A program made the position numbers and the translations under genes. DNA of 41,167 nucleotides, from assembly GCA_938021675.1 (NCBI GenBank), contig CALIFY010000070.1, positions 1 to 41,167 on the forward strand, read 5' to 3'. The stretch comes from an uncultured Acidimicrobiales bacterium. GTDB lineage: Bacteria; Actinomycetota; Acidimicrobiia; Acidimicrobiales; SZUA-35. Of this stretch, positions 8,988 to 17,758 are shown one piece after another. The notes beneath the pieces were generated by a model. The model made no database searches, had not been told where the DNA came from, and worked only from the letters and a program-made list of their open reading frames with translations. The first letter of the stretch is position 1. The number at the start of each line of letters is the position of its first letter.

Positions 8988-11900
8988 GTGATGGAAATCT
9001 TCGTACGGCTGGAAGCTGCCGAGCACGATGGCGATTCTGCTAGCCATCAAGCCGACCTCGCTATCGGGGTCGAACCGTCGCACACCGTCGGCGACGTGGC
9101 GGCCGCTATCGCCGAGTTCATCGGACGCCCGCCGGGCACCATCCCGACCTTGTCTCGTCGCGGCACCGGCGCACTAAACCCGGCGACCACAGTCGCCGAC
9201 TCCGGCATCCTCTCCGGCGAGACACTCGTGCTCGGCTCGATTACGGCGACACCTCGGCGACGACCGGCCGAACTCCGACTCATCGTCGCCTCCGGCCCCG
9301 ATGCCGGTGCATCGTTCCCACTCGAACCGGGAGACCACACGATCGGGCGCGACGCCAACTGTGACATCGTGCTCACCGATCCCCAAATTTCACGCCGGCA
9401 CCTGACGCTCACGGTGCACAAGAACAGGCACCTGACGCTTGAAACGCTGGTCTCGGAACGCAACGAGGTCCGAACGACCGGGCATCGGTTGGTCGGAGCC
9501 AACCCGATCGCGGTAGATCAAGTTGTCCGGGTCGGGGCCTCAACCCTGGTGGTTCGGGAAGCGCCGACCATGCAACGCAACAACGTCGATGCGTTCGGGC
9601 AGGTGCCGTTCCACCGCACACCATATTTTCCAACCCCGGTCGAGTCGGTCGTCATCCAAGAGATCAAAGACGTGCCGACCCGGCCGGAGAAGCCCCGGTT
9701 CGTCTTGCTAGCCATCTTGGCGCCGATCGTGATGGGTGTTTCGCTGGCGCTGTTCATCGGCAGCCCTCGATATCTCCTGTTGGCGTTCCTTTCGCCGACA
9801 ATCGCCATCGGCAACTTCATCGAGACCCGCCGCCGATCGGGACGGACGTTCACCGCGGCCGTCGAACGGTTTGAGCAGGCGCTCGCCATCAAGGCCGACG
9901 AAGTGCGCCAGGCACTATCGACCGAACGGCGTCGCCGGTTCGTCGGCGCCCCGGACGTTGCCGACATCGCCGACCGGGCCGAACACCGAGCTATCGATCT
10001 GTGGGTCCGTCACCGCGATGCCTCCGACTTCCTCACACTACGGGTCGGTCTCGGAGACGTACCGACCGAGATCGAGGCCAAAATCGGCGACCGCGGCGAC
10101 ACCGAGTTCCGCGATCAGATCCAGGCCGCGTACGGTGAAACACATACCGTTACCGACGTGCCGGTGGCCCTCAAGCTGGCAGAACTCGGCGTCGTAGGAC
10201 TTGTCGGTCGAGCGATGGAGACGTCCTCACTGGCCTCATCGCTCGCTATTCAAGCCACCGGCCTTCACTCCCCGGAAGACCTCATCCTTCTCGGCGCCTT
10301 CGCCCCGGCTCGACACCTGCTGGAACAGCTCAAGTGGACGCCACACAGCCGGTCGACTAGCTCGCCGCTGGCCGGTCCCCACCTCGTCGGAACCAAAGGG
10401 GCGGCCGACGGACTGATACGAGACCTCATCACCGAGGCGGCGAACCGCTCGTCGGTCGCCAAAGACCGCCAGAGTCGCGACCCGCGCTTTCCCTGGCTGC
10501 TGTTACTTCTCGATCGAGCCCTCGAACCCGATCCGGCCCTCGTGTCACGGCTGCTCGATCTTTGCCCCACAACTGGGATATCGGTGGTATGGCTTACCGA
10601 CACGAGGGAGCGAGTCCCCCGTCAAGCCCAGGCCATCGTCGAATGCCAATCCCCTCTCACCGGTGACCTGTCGCGGATCTTGTTCACCGACCCGACCAAA
10701 CCAGACCTGTATATCGACATCGACCGGCTCGGCCCCCAGCGAGCGACCCTCACCGCACAAGCGCTCGCCCCGCTTCGTGACGCCTCGGCCACCAATGCCG
10801 CCACTGCGTTACCACGGGTCGTTCCGCTGTTCACCGCGTTCGGTATTGAGGCCATCGACGCCGATTGGGTTGCCACCCAATGGCAGACCCGACGTGGCTA
10901 CTCGGTGGCCGGACCGATCGGTCTGACCGAGTCAGGACCACTACACCTCGACATGGTGACCCATGGCCCCCACGGCCTTATTGGCGGAACGAGCGGAGCC
11001 GGCAAAAGCGAACTCGTCATGTCCATCGTGGCCAGCTTGGTGGCCCACAACCCTCCGACGAAGGTCAACGTTCTGTTCGTCGACTACAAGGGCGGCGCAT
11101 CGAGCGACCTGTTTAAGGACGTGCCCCACACCGTCGGCTACGTCACCAACCTCGACGGCCTGCTGTCGATGCGGGCCTTGACCTCTTTGCGGGCCGAGCT
11201 GAACCGCCGGATGGACCTGTTGAAAGGTCGGGCCAAAGATCTCGCTGAGATGATCGAACGGTACCCCGAGGAAGCCCCACCCTCGCTGGTCATCGTGGTC
11301 GACGAGTTCGCCACACTGGTCAAAGAAATTCCCGATTTTGTGGCCGGGATCGTCGACATCGCCCAGCGCGGTCGGAGCCTCGGTATTCATCTGATCTTGG
11401 CAACGCAGCGCCCGTCGGGTTCGGTCAACGACAACATCAAGGCGAACACAAACCTTCGGATCTCGCTTCGGATGTTGGACTCTTCGGAGTCGAACGCAGT
11501 CATCGGAACCGCCGACGCTGCCGCGCTACCGGCACCTCTCAAAGGTCGAGGGTTTGCCAGACTCGGTCCGGGGGAACTGGTGGCGTTCCAATCGGCTTGG
11601 GCCGGCGCACCGCTGCTGGCCGACACTGGTCCACCGCCGGTGACCGTGGAGCCGTTCGGCCATACCCCACTTCCGCCAGCCGCCCTCGCCCGTCAGGAAC
11701 TACCGACACGCCATCGCAATGGCCTGACCAAAAACTCTCCGGGCGATGCTCAGACCCCGGCAAAAACTCAGGTTTCGGCGCTGCTCGACGCGGTCATCGA
11801 GGCAACGAAACAGCTGGCGATGCCCAACGGCCGGCCCCCATGGCTCGACGTGCTTCCGGCGGTAATCCCCATCGAAGAGGTACGCCGAGCGGCCACCAAC

Positions 11901-13433
11901 GAACCAGCCGAGCAGGCTGCGGTGCCGGGCGAACGAGTCGCTATCGGCATGATCGACGACCCGGCCGCCCAGGCCCAGTATCCGTTGGTCACCAACCTGG
12001 CCCGGTCTGGAGGTTTGATCGCATTCGGGACCGGCGGCACCGGTAAATCGACGATGCTAAAGACGGCCGCTCTTTCGGCATCGCTCGACGATTCGGAACG
12101 AGGGGGCGGCGGGTTGACCATCTTCGCTATCGACTTCGCATCGAGGGAACTCGGCGCCCTCAACGCACTACCGCAATGTGCGGCGGTTGCCGCCAGTGAC
12201 GATATGGAAGCGGTCACCAGAGTAATCACCGTGCTCCACGAGACCTTCGAGTTGCGCCGCCAAGCGCTGGCCGACGCGGTGGCACGATCAGCGCCGCCTC
12301 CCGAGCATTCTCGTGTGTTGCTACTGGTAGATGGGCTCGACGCGCTGATCCAGACCATGGAGGCCGGAGCGTCGACCTCGGGTTTGATCCCCTTCTACGA
12401 GAAGCTCACCCAACTGCTCGTCGACGGTCGACAAGTTGGCATCTACCCGATTTTGGCCGCTGCCCGTCGAGCGGGGGTGCGGTCGACCATCATGTCGGCC
12501 ATCTCCGACCGGATCACCCTCCGCCAAGCCGATGCCCAGGGGTACCTGGAGGCCGGGCTCAGATCCAGCGAGGCAGCGGACGTAGAACTCGACCCAGGGC
12601 AAGGCCTGTACAACGGGCCAACCATGGTACAAATCGCCAAACTGACCGACCCGGCCCTCGCCGGCAACGAAAGCCTCGAGGTGCGGGAGACGGCGGAACG
12701 AGAGCGGCTGGTAGCGGTCGCCGGCGGGTTAACCGGCTGGGTCGATCCGGATCTGCGAACTGGTCCGCTACCAAGGTCGGCCGAGGTGCTCCCATCCGAT
12801 GATCCGCTCCGCCCCGTTGTCGGCGTCGCCGATTTGACGCTCAAACCGATTCACCTCGATCTGACCTACAACAATGTGGCCGTGTACGGTGATCCCCGCA
12901 CCGGCCGGTCCACCGCGCTGGCCACGATCGGCCACCAGGTGATGGTGGCCGGCGGTGAGGTGTGGGTAGTGGCGCCACCTCACTCGCGCCTCGTCGCGCT
13001 CGATGGTGTTCACCGAACGTGCTCCGAAACCGGGGATGCGCTGATGGCCTTCCTCGACGAGTTGACCGAACGGGCGGCCAGCGAACCGCGCCCCGATCGG
13101 CTGCTACTCCTCGACGACGTCGATCTACTCGACGAATCAAACCGGCAGCTGATGACCGCGGTGAGCGGAGCGCTGCTCGAGGTCAGCCATGTGGCGGCAA
13201 CGACTCGCGTTCGAGGGTATAGCGCGAGCCCCGTCCAGCAAGAGCTAAAGAAGTGTCGCACGATCGTGCACCTCTGCCCGCTTGATGGGCGCGACACCCA
13301 GGAGGTGATCGGCGTTGTTCCTCAGTGGCATCCGGGACTGGCCATGACCGAAGGGCGGGGCTACATCGCCGCCGATCGGATCGCCACGATGGCGCAGTTC
13401 AGCGACGTGTTCGCCGACGAACCGTCGATCTGA
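8988..13433 (+). CDS. EssC/EccC-type type VII secretion ATPase with ubiquitin-like and FHA domains
   Basis: A 1481-residue FtsK/SpoIIIE-family ATPase, the motor of type VII secretion. Domain order: a ubiquitin-like beta-grasp region similar to YukD or the EccD N-terminus (about 1-85); an FHA phosphopeptide-binding domain with IGRDANCDIVLTD and SRRHL (about 96-190); two membrane segments (about 238-256 and 261-277); then three FtsK-like ATPase domains. Domain 1 has Walker A GGTSGAGKSE at 666-675 and Walker B VVDEF near 771. Domain 2 has GTGGTGKST from 1014. Domain 3 has GDPRTGRST from 1301, where arginine replaces the P-loop lysine, so it is probably weak or inactive. FHA plus membrane pair plus three ATPase domains is closer to Bacillota EssC than to split mycobacterial EccCa/Cb. 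The start is GTG 8988 or ATG 8991. No EccB, EccD, EccE or mycosin gene lies nearby. Confidence 0.92.
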   Translation: MMEIFVRLEAAEHDGDSASHQADLAIGVEPSHTVGDVAAAIAEFIGRPPGTIPTLSRRGTGALNPATTVADSGILSGETLVLGSITATPRRRPAELRLIVASGPDAGASFPLEPGDHTIGRDANCDIVLTDPQISRRHLTLTVHKNRHLTLETLVSERNEVRTTGHRLVGANPIAVDQVVRVGASTLVVREAPTMQRNNVDAFGQVPFHRTPYFPTPVESVVIQEIKDVPTRPEKPRFVLLAILAPIVMGVSLALFIGSPRYLLLAFLSPTIAIGNFIETRRRSGRTFTAAVERFEQALAIKADEVRQALSTERRRRFVGAPDVADIADRAEHRAIDLWVRHRDASDFLTLRVGLGDVPTEIEAKIGDRGDTEFRDQIQAAYGETHTVTDVPVALKLAELGVVGLVGRAMETSSLASSLAIQATGLHSPEDLILLGAFAPARHLLEQLKWTPHSRSTSSPLAGPHLVGTKGAADGLIRDLITEAANRSSVAKDRQSRDPRFPWLLLLLDRALEPDPALVSRLLDLCPTTGISVVWLTDTRERVPRQAQAIVECQSPLTGDLSRILFTDPTKPDLYIDIDRLGPQRATLTAQALAPLRDASATNAATALPRVVPLFTAFGIEAIDADWVATQWQTRRGYSVAGPIGLTESGPLHLDMVTHGPHGLIGGTSGAGKSELVMSIVASLVAHNPPTKVNVLFVDYKGGASSDLFKDVPHTVGYVTNLDGLLSMRALTSLRAELNRRMDLLKGRAKDLAEMIERYPEEAPPSLVIVVDEFATLVKEIPDFVAGIVDIAQRGRSLGIHLILATQRPSGSVNDNIKANTNLRISLRMLDSSESNAVIGTADAAALPAPLKGRGFARLGPGELVAFQSAWAGAPLLADTGPPPVTVEPFGHTPLPPAALARQELPTRHRNGLTKNSPGDAQTPAKTQVSALLDAVIEATKQLAMPNGRPPWLDVLPAVIPIEEVRRAATNEPAEQAAVPGERVAIGMIDDPAAQAQYPLVTNLARSGGLIAFGTGGTGKSTMLKTAALSASLDDSERGGGGLTIFAIDFASRELGALNALPQCAAVAASDDMEAVTRVITVLHETFELRRQALADAVARSAPPPEHSRVLLLVDGLDALIQTMEAGASTSGLIPFYEKLTQLLVDGRQVGIYPILAAARRAGVRSTIMSAISDRITLRQADAQGYLEAGLRSSEAADVELDPGQGLYNGPTMVQIAKLTDPALAGNESLEVRETAERERLVAVAGGLTGWVDPDLRTGPLPRSAEVLPSDDPLRPVVGVADLTLKPIHLDLTYNNVAVYGDPRTGRSTALATIGHQVMVAGGEVWVVAPPHSRLVALDGVHRTCSETGDALMAFLDELTERAASEPRPDRLLLLDDVDLLDESNRQLMTAVSGALLEVSHVAATTRVRGYSASPVQQELKKCRTIVHLCPLDGRDTQEVIGVVPQWHPGLAMTEGRGYIAADRIATMAQFSDVFADEPSI

Positions 13434-13506
13434 GGGGTCAGCGGCCGCCGAGGGCAGGCCAACAGGGCAAGCTCCGACGGAAACGGATCACCAATACACA
13501 AAGATA

Positions 13507-13535
13507 TGTAGGACCGGCCGCCCGCCGGCCCTACA
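13507..13535. terminator. Hairpin between the convergent ATPase and WXG genes
   Basis: An 11-bp stem with a single mismatch: TGTAGG-A-CCGGC, loop CGCCC, GCCGG-C-CCTACA. It sits 74 bp after the ATPase stop and 41 bp beyond the stop of the convergent WXG gene. There is no clear T-run, as is common in high-GC genomes. Position and stem strength suggest a bidirectional transcription terminator. Confidence 0.6.
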
Positions 13536-13575
13536 CGATCAGGCAAGATTCAGGTTGGGTCGGAACGGCGCTGGT

Positions 13576-14175
13576 TTACGAGGCGGTTCCGGTGTTTTCG
13601 AGCGAATCGATCTGCCCCTGGAGCGATGTCTGCAGCTCATCACGGGCACCTTCGACGTCGGGCACCACGACGGTGTTGACCTGTGAGGTCACGTCAGCGG
13701 CGGTCGCATCCTTTTCTGGACCTTCCCACGCCGAGGTATCGATGGCCGGGCCGATCTCCTGGTACTTGGTCACGATGGCGGCCATCTGGGTGCCGATGTG
13801 AGTATGGAGTTCGCCCATGTCGGCCGTGTCGGCGTGGTATCCCTCTTCCTTCTTCGAAGTCGCCGGCATGGCGTTGGTGAGCTGTTCGATCGAGGGTGCC
13901 GGCCACGGCTGCCCGCCGAGTTTTTGGACGACCACGTTCATGTTGGTGGTCACCGTGTCGAGAATGTTCTGCAAGTTGGCGTTTTGGGCCGCATTGAACG
14001 CTTCGACGGTGGTATTCATCCCCACAGCAAACGTGTCGGCATTCTCGCCGACGAAAACCGTCTCTTCGAGCCGGCCGTTCATGAGTTGCAGATCGGCCAG
14101 GATGCCCTGGACGCGAATATTGACATCGTCGCGACACTGGTTGAGGTCGGCCATGGTGACGTGGTGAACAGACAT
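13576..14175 (-). CDS. Tandem WXG100-like protein, candidate type VII secretion substrate
   Basis: A 199-residue helical protein that looks like two WXG100-type hairpins in a row. The first turn reads FVGENADTF at 41-49, with phenylalanine in place of tryptophan. The second reads AWEGPEKDA at 149-157. Each half is about 100 residues, the size of one ESAT-6-like unit, so the protein may be a pre-fused dimer. The start is ATG 14175, preceded by GAAAGGCAAG; the frame is open further upstream but without a comparable ribosome binding site. It is convergent with the EssC-like ATPase. Secretion by that ATPase is inferred from the family and the neighbourhood. No YxxxD/E secretion tail was recognised. 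Confidence 0.78.
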   Translation of the reverse strand: MSVHHVTMADLNQCRDDVNIRVQGILADLQLMNGRLEETVFVGENADTFAVGMNTTVEAFNAAQNANLQNILDTVTTNMNVVVQKLGGQPWPAPSIEQLTNAMPATSKKEEGYHADTADMGELHTHIGTQMAAIVTKYQEIGPAIDTSAWEGPEKDATAADVTSQVNTVVVPDVEGARDELQTSLQGQIDSLENTGTAS

Positions 14176-14271
14176 GATCTTGCCTTTCGTCGGGAAGCGG
14201 GGTCCCGTCGATCGGGGGCCGCAGTGTTCTTTGACAACAGCAATGTACGATCGAAGCACCCCTGGCGGAAG

Positions 14272-14288
14272 GGGGACCGGTCCCCATG
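14272..14288. promoter_or_regulatory. Second copy of the 17-bp palindromic element of the type VII locus
   Basis: GGGGACCGGTCCCC (14272-14285) is a perfect 14-bp palindrome followed by ATG, identical over 17 bases to 8941-8957. It lies 97 bp upstream of the WXG gene at 14175 and 89 bp before the divergent gene at 14377, in a 201-bp intergenic region. This is a reasonable place for an operator that co-regulates both arms of the locus. Confidence 0.5.
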
Positions 14289-14376
14289 CCGGCGTTCACC
14301 TTCAAAAGGACGCGGCCGGAGTGGTCAAGAATGGAAGCGTCATCAATCCAGCGTGACTGGCGTCGACTAGCAGAGG

Positions 14377-14895
14377 ATGACCCTTCCACCCGACGATACC
14401 GACGTCAAGCATGACACCTCGATTGCCACCGCCATCGATGCGCTACTACGCCAACCGCCAGTCGGGTTGATCCTCGTTCGACCAAGCGTGCCCCTATTCG
14501 ACGACGACGAACGTCGAATGTCGCTCGTCGAGGCGGCGATCGCAGCAACGCTCCAACGCCTGGCCGATATGGCCGACGCCCGAGACCTTGTCGTGGCCAT
14601 CCAGTCCGACCTGGTATTGCTGGTAAGACCGGCCCTGACCGCTCCCGCCGAGACCGAGGGGTTGGCCCGCCGGCTTCACACCGAACTAAGCCAACCGATG
14701 ATCATCGACGATCAACCGATTCGGTGCAGTATCAATATCGGCGTGGCCGTCAGCGCTCCGGCCGACACCGGAGCCAAACTACTGGGCTACGCCCGACGAG
14801 CGCTTGAAGACGCTCGAACCTTGGGCGGCAACCAGGTGCTCATATTCGACGATCCGGACCGCGAGCTGCTCGAACCGCCGGGCCGCTCGGGCTAA
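14377..14895 (+). CDS. Degenerate GGDEF-like protein
   Basis: A 172-residue protein that follows the GGDEF (diguanylate cyclase) fold pattern. A central beta-hairpin is followed by a helix (GLARRLHTELSQP), then a SINIGVAVS strand, an LLGYARRALEDARTLGGN helix and an IFDD end. Where GGDEF should be, near residue 75, the sequence reads IQSDLVLLV, so the active-site loop is lost and c-di-GMP synthesis is not expected. A sensory or scaffolding role is possible. AGAGG directly abuts the ATG; an in-frame TAG just upstream rules out an earlier start. It is divergent from the tandem WXG gene and overlaps the convergent lysS stop by 4 bp (CTAA). A link to the secretion locus is only positional. Confidence 0.7.
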   Translation: MTLPPDDTDVKHDTSIATAIDALLRQPPVGLILVRPSVPLFDDDERRMSLVEAAIAATLQRLADMADARDLVVAIQSDLVLLVRPALTAPAETEGLARRLHTELSQPMIIDDQPIRCSINIGVAVSAPADTGAKLLGYARRALEDARTLGGNQVLIFDDPDRELLEPPGRSG

Positions 14896-16298
14896 GACTG
14901 CTCCGGTCGAAGGGTTGGGAACAACACTACGTCTCGGATGGTTTGGGCATCGGTCAACAACATGACGAGGCGGTCGATGCCGATACCGAGCCCACCGGTT
15001 GGCGGGAGGCCGTACTCCATCGCCCGAAGGTAGTCATCGTCGACGACCATAGCCTCGTCGTCGCCCTCGGCTTTCAGTCTGGCCTGGTCTTCAAATCGAG
15101 CCCGTTGCTCGTCGGGATCGATTAACTCGCTGAAGGCATTTGCCAACTCTCGACCGGTCACCACCGCTTCGAAGCGTTCGGTGAGGCCGGGCACCTCACG
15201 GTGTCCCCGCGAGAGGGGCGAGACTTCCTTTGGATAGTCGGTGACGAAGACCGGATCGAACAGGTTGCCCTCAACCGTCTTCTCGTACAGTTCGAGGATG
15301 AGCTTGCCGGGACCGTAGCCGTCCTCGACGTGGACGCCGTGCTCGTCGGCGATCCGACGAAGCTCGGCAAGATCCGTCGTCAACCCCACCCCGACGCCGA
15401 TATGTTCCTCGATCAGCTCGGTCATCGATGCTCGCCGCCAAGGAGGGCTGACGTCGAGCGACCGCCCGCCGTAGTTCAGCTTGGTGGTGCCATGTATCTC
15501 GTTGGCGAGATAGGCGATCAGTTCCTCGACGAGGACCATGATGTCGTCGTAGTCGGCATATGCCTGATACAGCTCAAGCATGGTGAACTCGGGATTGTGC
15601 CTGGTGCTGATCCCCTCGTTCCGGAACACCCTCCCGATTTCGAACACTCGCTCGAATCCGCCGGCCACCAGTCGTTTCAAATACAGCTCAGGAGCGATAC
15701 GGAGGAAGAACTCTTGGTCGAGGGCGTTGTGGTGGGTCGTAAACGGCCGAGCTGCGGCGCCACCGGGAATCGGATGGAAGATCGGTGTCTCGACTTCCAT
15801 AAACCCTCGGTCTTCTAGCCACCGCCTGGTCAACGACACGATCCGCGACCGAAGCTCGAAGATATGACGACTCTCCGGAGTCACCCAAAGATCGACGTAG
15901 CGTTGCCGATACCGAACGTCTTGGTCGGTGAGGCCGTGAAACTTGTCGGGGAAAGAACGACGGGCCGACGCCAGCGTCACCCACTGCTCAACCTTGACCG
16001 ACAGTTCACCCTTGCGGGTCTTCATGACCTCGCCGGTCACCCCGATCCAATCGCCGAGAGAAAGATCGCAGAACGACTGAAACTCCGGCGTGACCTTGGC
16101 TGGAGCGAACAGCTGAATTCGCCCTCCCGAGTCCTGCAGGGTACCGAAGGCCAACTTGCCCTGGACCCGACGCAGCATGAGCCGGCCGGCGATGGTGACC
16201 TGTTGTCCGGTCTCGTCGCCGGCCTCTATGCCGTCGTGGGTGGTGCGAATATCGGCTGAGGTAGCCGTCGGCTCGAATCGGTATGGAATGCTCGACAT
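14892..16298 (-). CDS. lysS: Lysyl-tRNA synthetase, class II
   Basis: Charges tRNA(Lys) with lysine in the cytoplasm. The 468 residues contain an N-terminal OB-fold anticodon-binding domain (about 30-140, with LQDSGGRIQLF) and a class II catalytic core. Motif 1 lies around FMEVETPIF, motif 2 around FEIGRVFRNEGISTRHNPEFTM, and motif 3 reads GLGIGIDRLVMLLT near the C-terminus. The length is slightly short of the usual 490-500 residues. It is the last gene of a minus-strand run that begins at folP, 24 bp after nadC, so co-transcription is likely. Confidence 0.96.
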   Translation of the reverse strand: MSSIPYRFEPTATSADIRTTHDGIEAGDETGQQVTIAGRLMLRRVQGKLAFGTLQDSGGRIQLFAPAKVTPEFQSFCDLSLGDWIGVTGEVMKTRKGELSVKVEQWVTLASARRSFPDKFHGLTDQDVRYRQRYVDLWVTPESRHIFELRSRIVSLTRRWLEDRGFMEVETPIFHPIPGGAAARPFTTHHNALDQEFFLRIAPELYLKRLVAGGFERVFEIGRVFRNEGISTRHNPEFTMLELYQAYADYDDIMVLVEELIAYLANEIHGTTKLNYGGRSLDVSPPWRRASMTELIEEHIGVGVGLTTDLAELRRIADEHGVHVEDGYGPGKLILELYEKTVEGNLFDPVFVTDYPKEVSPLSRGHREVPGLTERFEAVVTGRELANAFSELIDPDEQRARFEDQARLKAEGDDEAMVVDDDYLRAMEYGLPPTGGLGIGIDRLVMLLTDAQTIRDVVLFPTLRPEQS

Positions 16299-16322
16299 GG
16301 GGATGGTCCGATGGTGGCTCGG

Positions 16323-17231
16323 TCAGGTCTTTGAGTGGTCGGTGTCGTCCGGTACGACATCGAGGCCGATGTCGAGGACGGGTGCCGAGTTCGTGATCGA
16401 ACCCGACGAAACGAGGTCGACGCCGGTGTCGGCGTAGGCGTCGAGCGTGTCGAGCGTGATACCACCCGAGGCTTCCAGCAGGGGCCGTGTTCTGCCGGCC
16501 TGGGCTGTCGCCCACTCGTCGACCTTTGGCACGAGGGCGGTGAGCTCGTCGGGGGTGAAGTTGTCGAGAAGGATGATGTCTGCCTTGGCCTCCAACGCGT
16601 CGAACAGCACAGTCTCATCGTCGGCTTCGACGTGAACGGTTCGGCCAGGCCAACGGCGACGAGCCTCGGCCACCGCCTCGCCGACCGACAAACCGCCCTG
16701 CCGGCCACCCAGGAGATGGTTATCTTTCAGCATGAGCCAATCGGAAAGGTTGCCGCGGTGGTTGGCCGCGCCTCCGGCCCGCACCGCCGCTTTCTGCATC
16801 GACCGGTAGCCGGGAATGGTCTTTCGCGTGTCCCACACGGTGACTCGCCCGGCGGCGATCTCAACCCACCGGGCTGCATTGGTGGCGATCCCCGACAGGT
16901 GGCTGAGGAAGTTGAGGGCTGTCCGCTCTGCGGTGAGCAGCGTGGCGTAGCGACCCGTGGCGACCCCGAACGTCTCGCCCGCTTCGACCCGGTCGCCATC
17001 GGTTTTTTTCCAAGTCACGGTCAGCGATGGATCCACCGCGGCGAATGTCTCTTCGACGCATCGGCAACCGGCGATCACTCCTGGGTGGCGGGCGGCAAAC
17101 TCCGCGGTGGCCAGGAGGTCTTGGTCTAGCAGTGACGACGTGAGATCGCCAAGAGGCGTGAGGTCTTCAGCCAGGGCCCGGTCGACGAGGAACCGAATGT
17201 CGGCGATGGGTGGTTGGAGATCGGTACGCAC
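16323..17231 (-). CDS. nadC: Nicotinate-nucleotide pyrophosphorylase (carboxylating)
   Basis: Quinolinate phosphoribosyltransferase: converts quinolinate and PRPP into nicotinate mononucleotide, CO2 and pyrophosphate in de novo NAD synthesis. The 302 residues show family signatures: DTRKTIPGYR in the active site, GGAANHRGNLSDWLMLKDNHL with the conserved Lys-Asp-Asn-His, VHVEADD, and LLEASGGITLDTL near the C-terminus. The start is GTG 17231. It lies between folK and lysS on the same strand. nadA and nadB are not in the window. Confidence 0.95.
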   Translation of the reverse strand: MRTDLQPPIADIRFLVDRALAEDLTPLGDLTSSLLDQDLLATAEFAARHPGVIAGCRCVEETFAAVDPSLTVTWKKTDGDRVEAGETFGVATGRYATLLTAERTALNFLSHLSGIATNAARWVEIAAGRVTVWDTRKTIPGYRSMQKAAVRAGGAANHRGNLSDWLMLKDNHLLGGRQGGLSVGEAVAEARRRWPGRTVHVEADDETVLFDALEAKADIILLDNFTPDELTALVPKVDEWATAQAGRTRPLLEASGGITLDTLDAYADTGVDLVSSGSITNSAPVLDIGLDVVPDDTDHSKT

Positions 17232-17293
17232 AGCCCGACCAGCTTATGAGGTGTACCGGGCAGGGCCACCGGCATCGTCTCGGCCGCTGGCGG

Positions 17294-17755
17294 TCACAAC
17301 GGCCCGACCCTGGTGACAGCGCCGAGCGCGGTGGCCGGATCGTAGCCGGCGGATTCCATGATGTCCGCCAGGTCGGGGGCGACGTCCAACAACGGTTGCA
17401 TCACGAAGTTCCGCTCGACCATCCGAGGGTGAGGCACCGTCAAGTCGACGTCGTTGACGACGATGCCTTCGACCCACAGCACATCGACGTCGAGCGTGCG
17501 AGGGCCCCAACGGACGATTCGTTCCCGGCCGGCCGAGCGCTCCAACTCACCGCAAAGCGCAAGCAACTCGTGAGGCGTTCGCTCCGTGTCGAGCTCGACG
17601 ACAATGTTGTAGAACGCTCCTTGATCCGGACCGCCGACCGGTTCAGTCTCGTACACCGGGGATACCGCCACCAGTTCACCGATGGCACTCGCCGCCTCCC
17701 GAAGGATGGCCCGCCGGTCGCCAAGGTTCGATCCAAGACCTAGGAACGCACGCAC
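17294..17755 (-). CDS. folK: 2-amino-4-hydroxy-6-hydroxymethyldihydropteridine pyrophosphokinase
   Basis: HPPK transfers pyrophosphate from ATP to 6-hydroxymethyl-7,8-dihydropterin, the step between FolB and FolP in folate synthesis. The 153 residues begin with FLGLGSNLGDR, show YETEPVGGPDQGAFYN, and carry the signature RWGPRTLDVDVL with its metal-binding aspartates. PHPRMVERNFV follows. The start is GTG 17755, 3 bp after the folB stop, so translation is probably coupled. Confidence 0.95.
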   Translation of the reverse strand: MRAFLGLGSNLGDRRAILREAASAIGELVAVSPVYETEPVGGPDQGAFYNIVVELDTERTPHELLALCGELERSAGRERIVRWGPRTLDVDVLWVEGIVVNDVDLTVPHPRMVERNFVMQPLLDVAPDLADIMESAGYDPATALGAVTRVGPL

Positions 17756-17758
17756 GGG

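Noticed and set aside
16335-17129. 264-codon plus-strand frame
   Set aside because: It lies antisense to nadC, whose active-site motifs are unmistakable.
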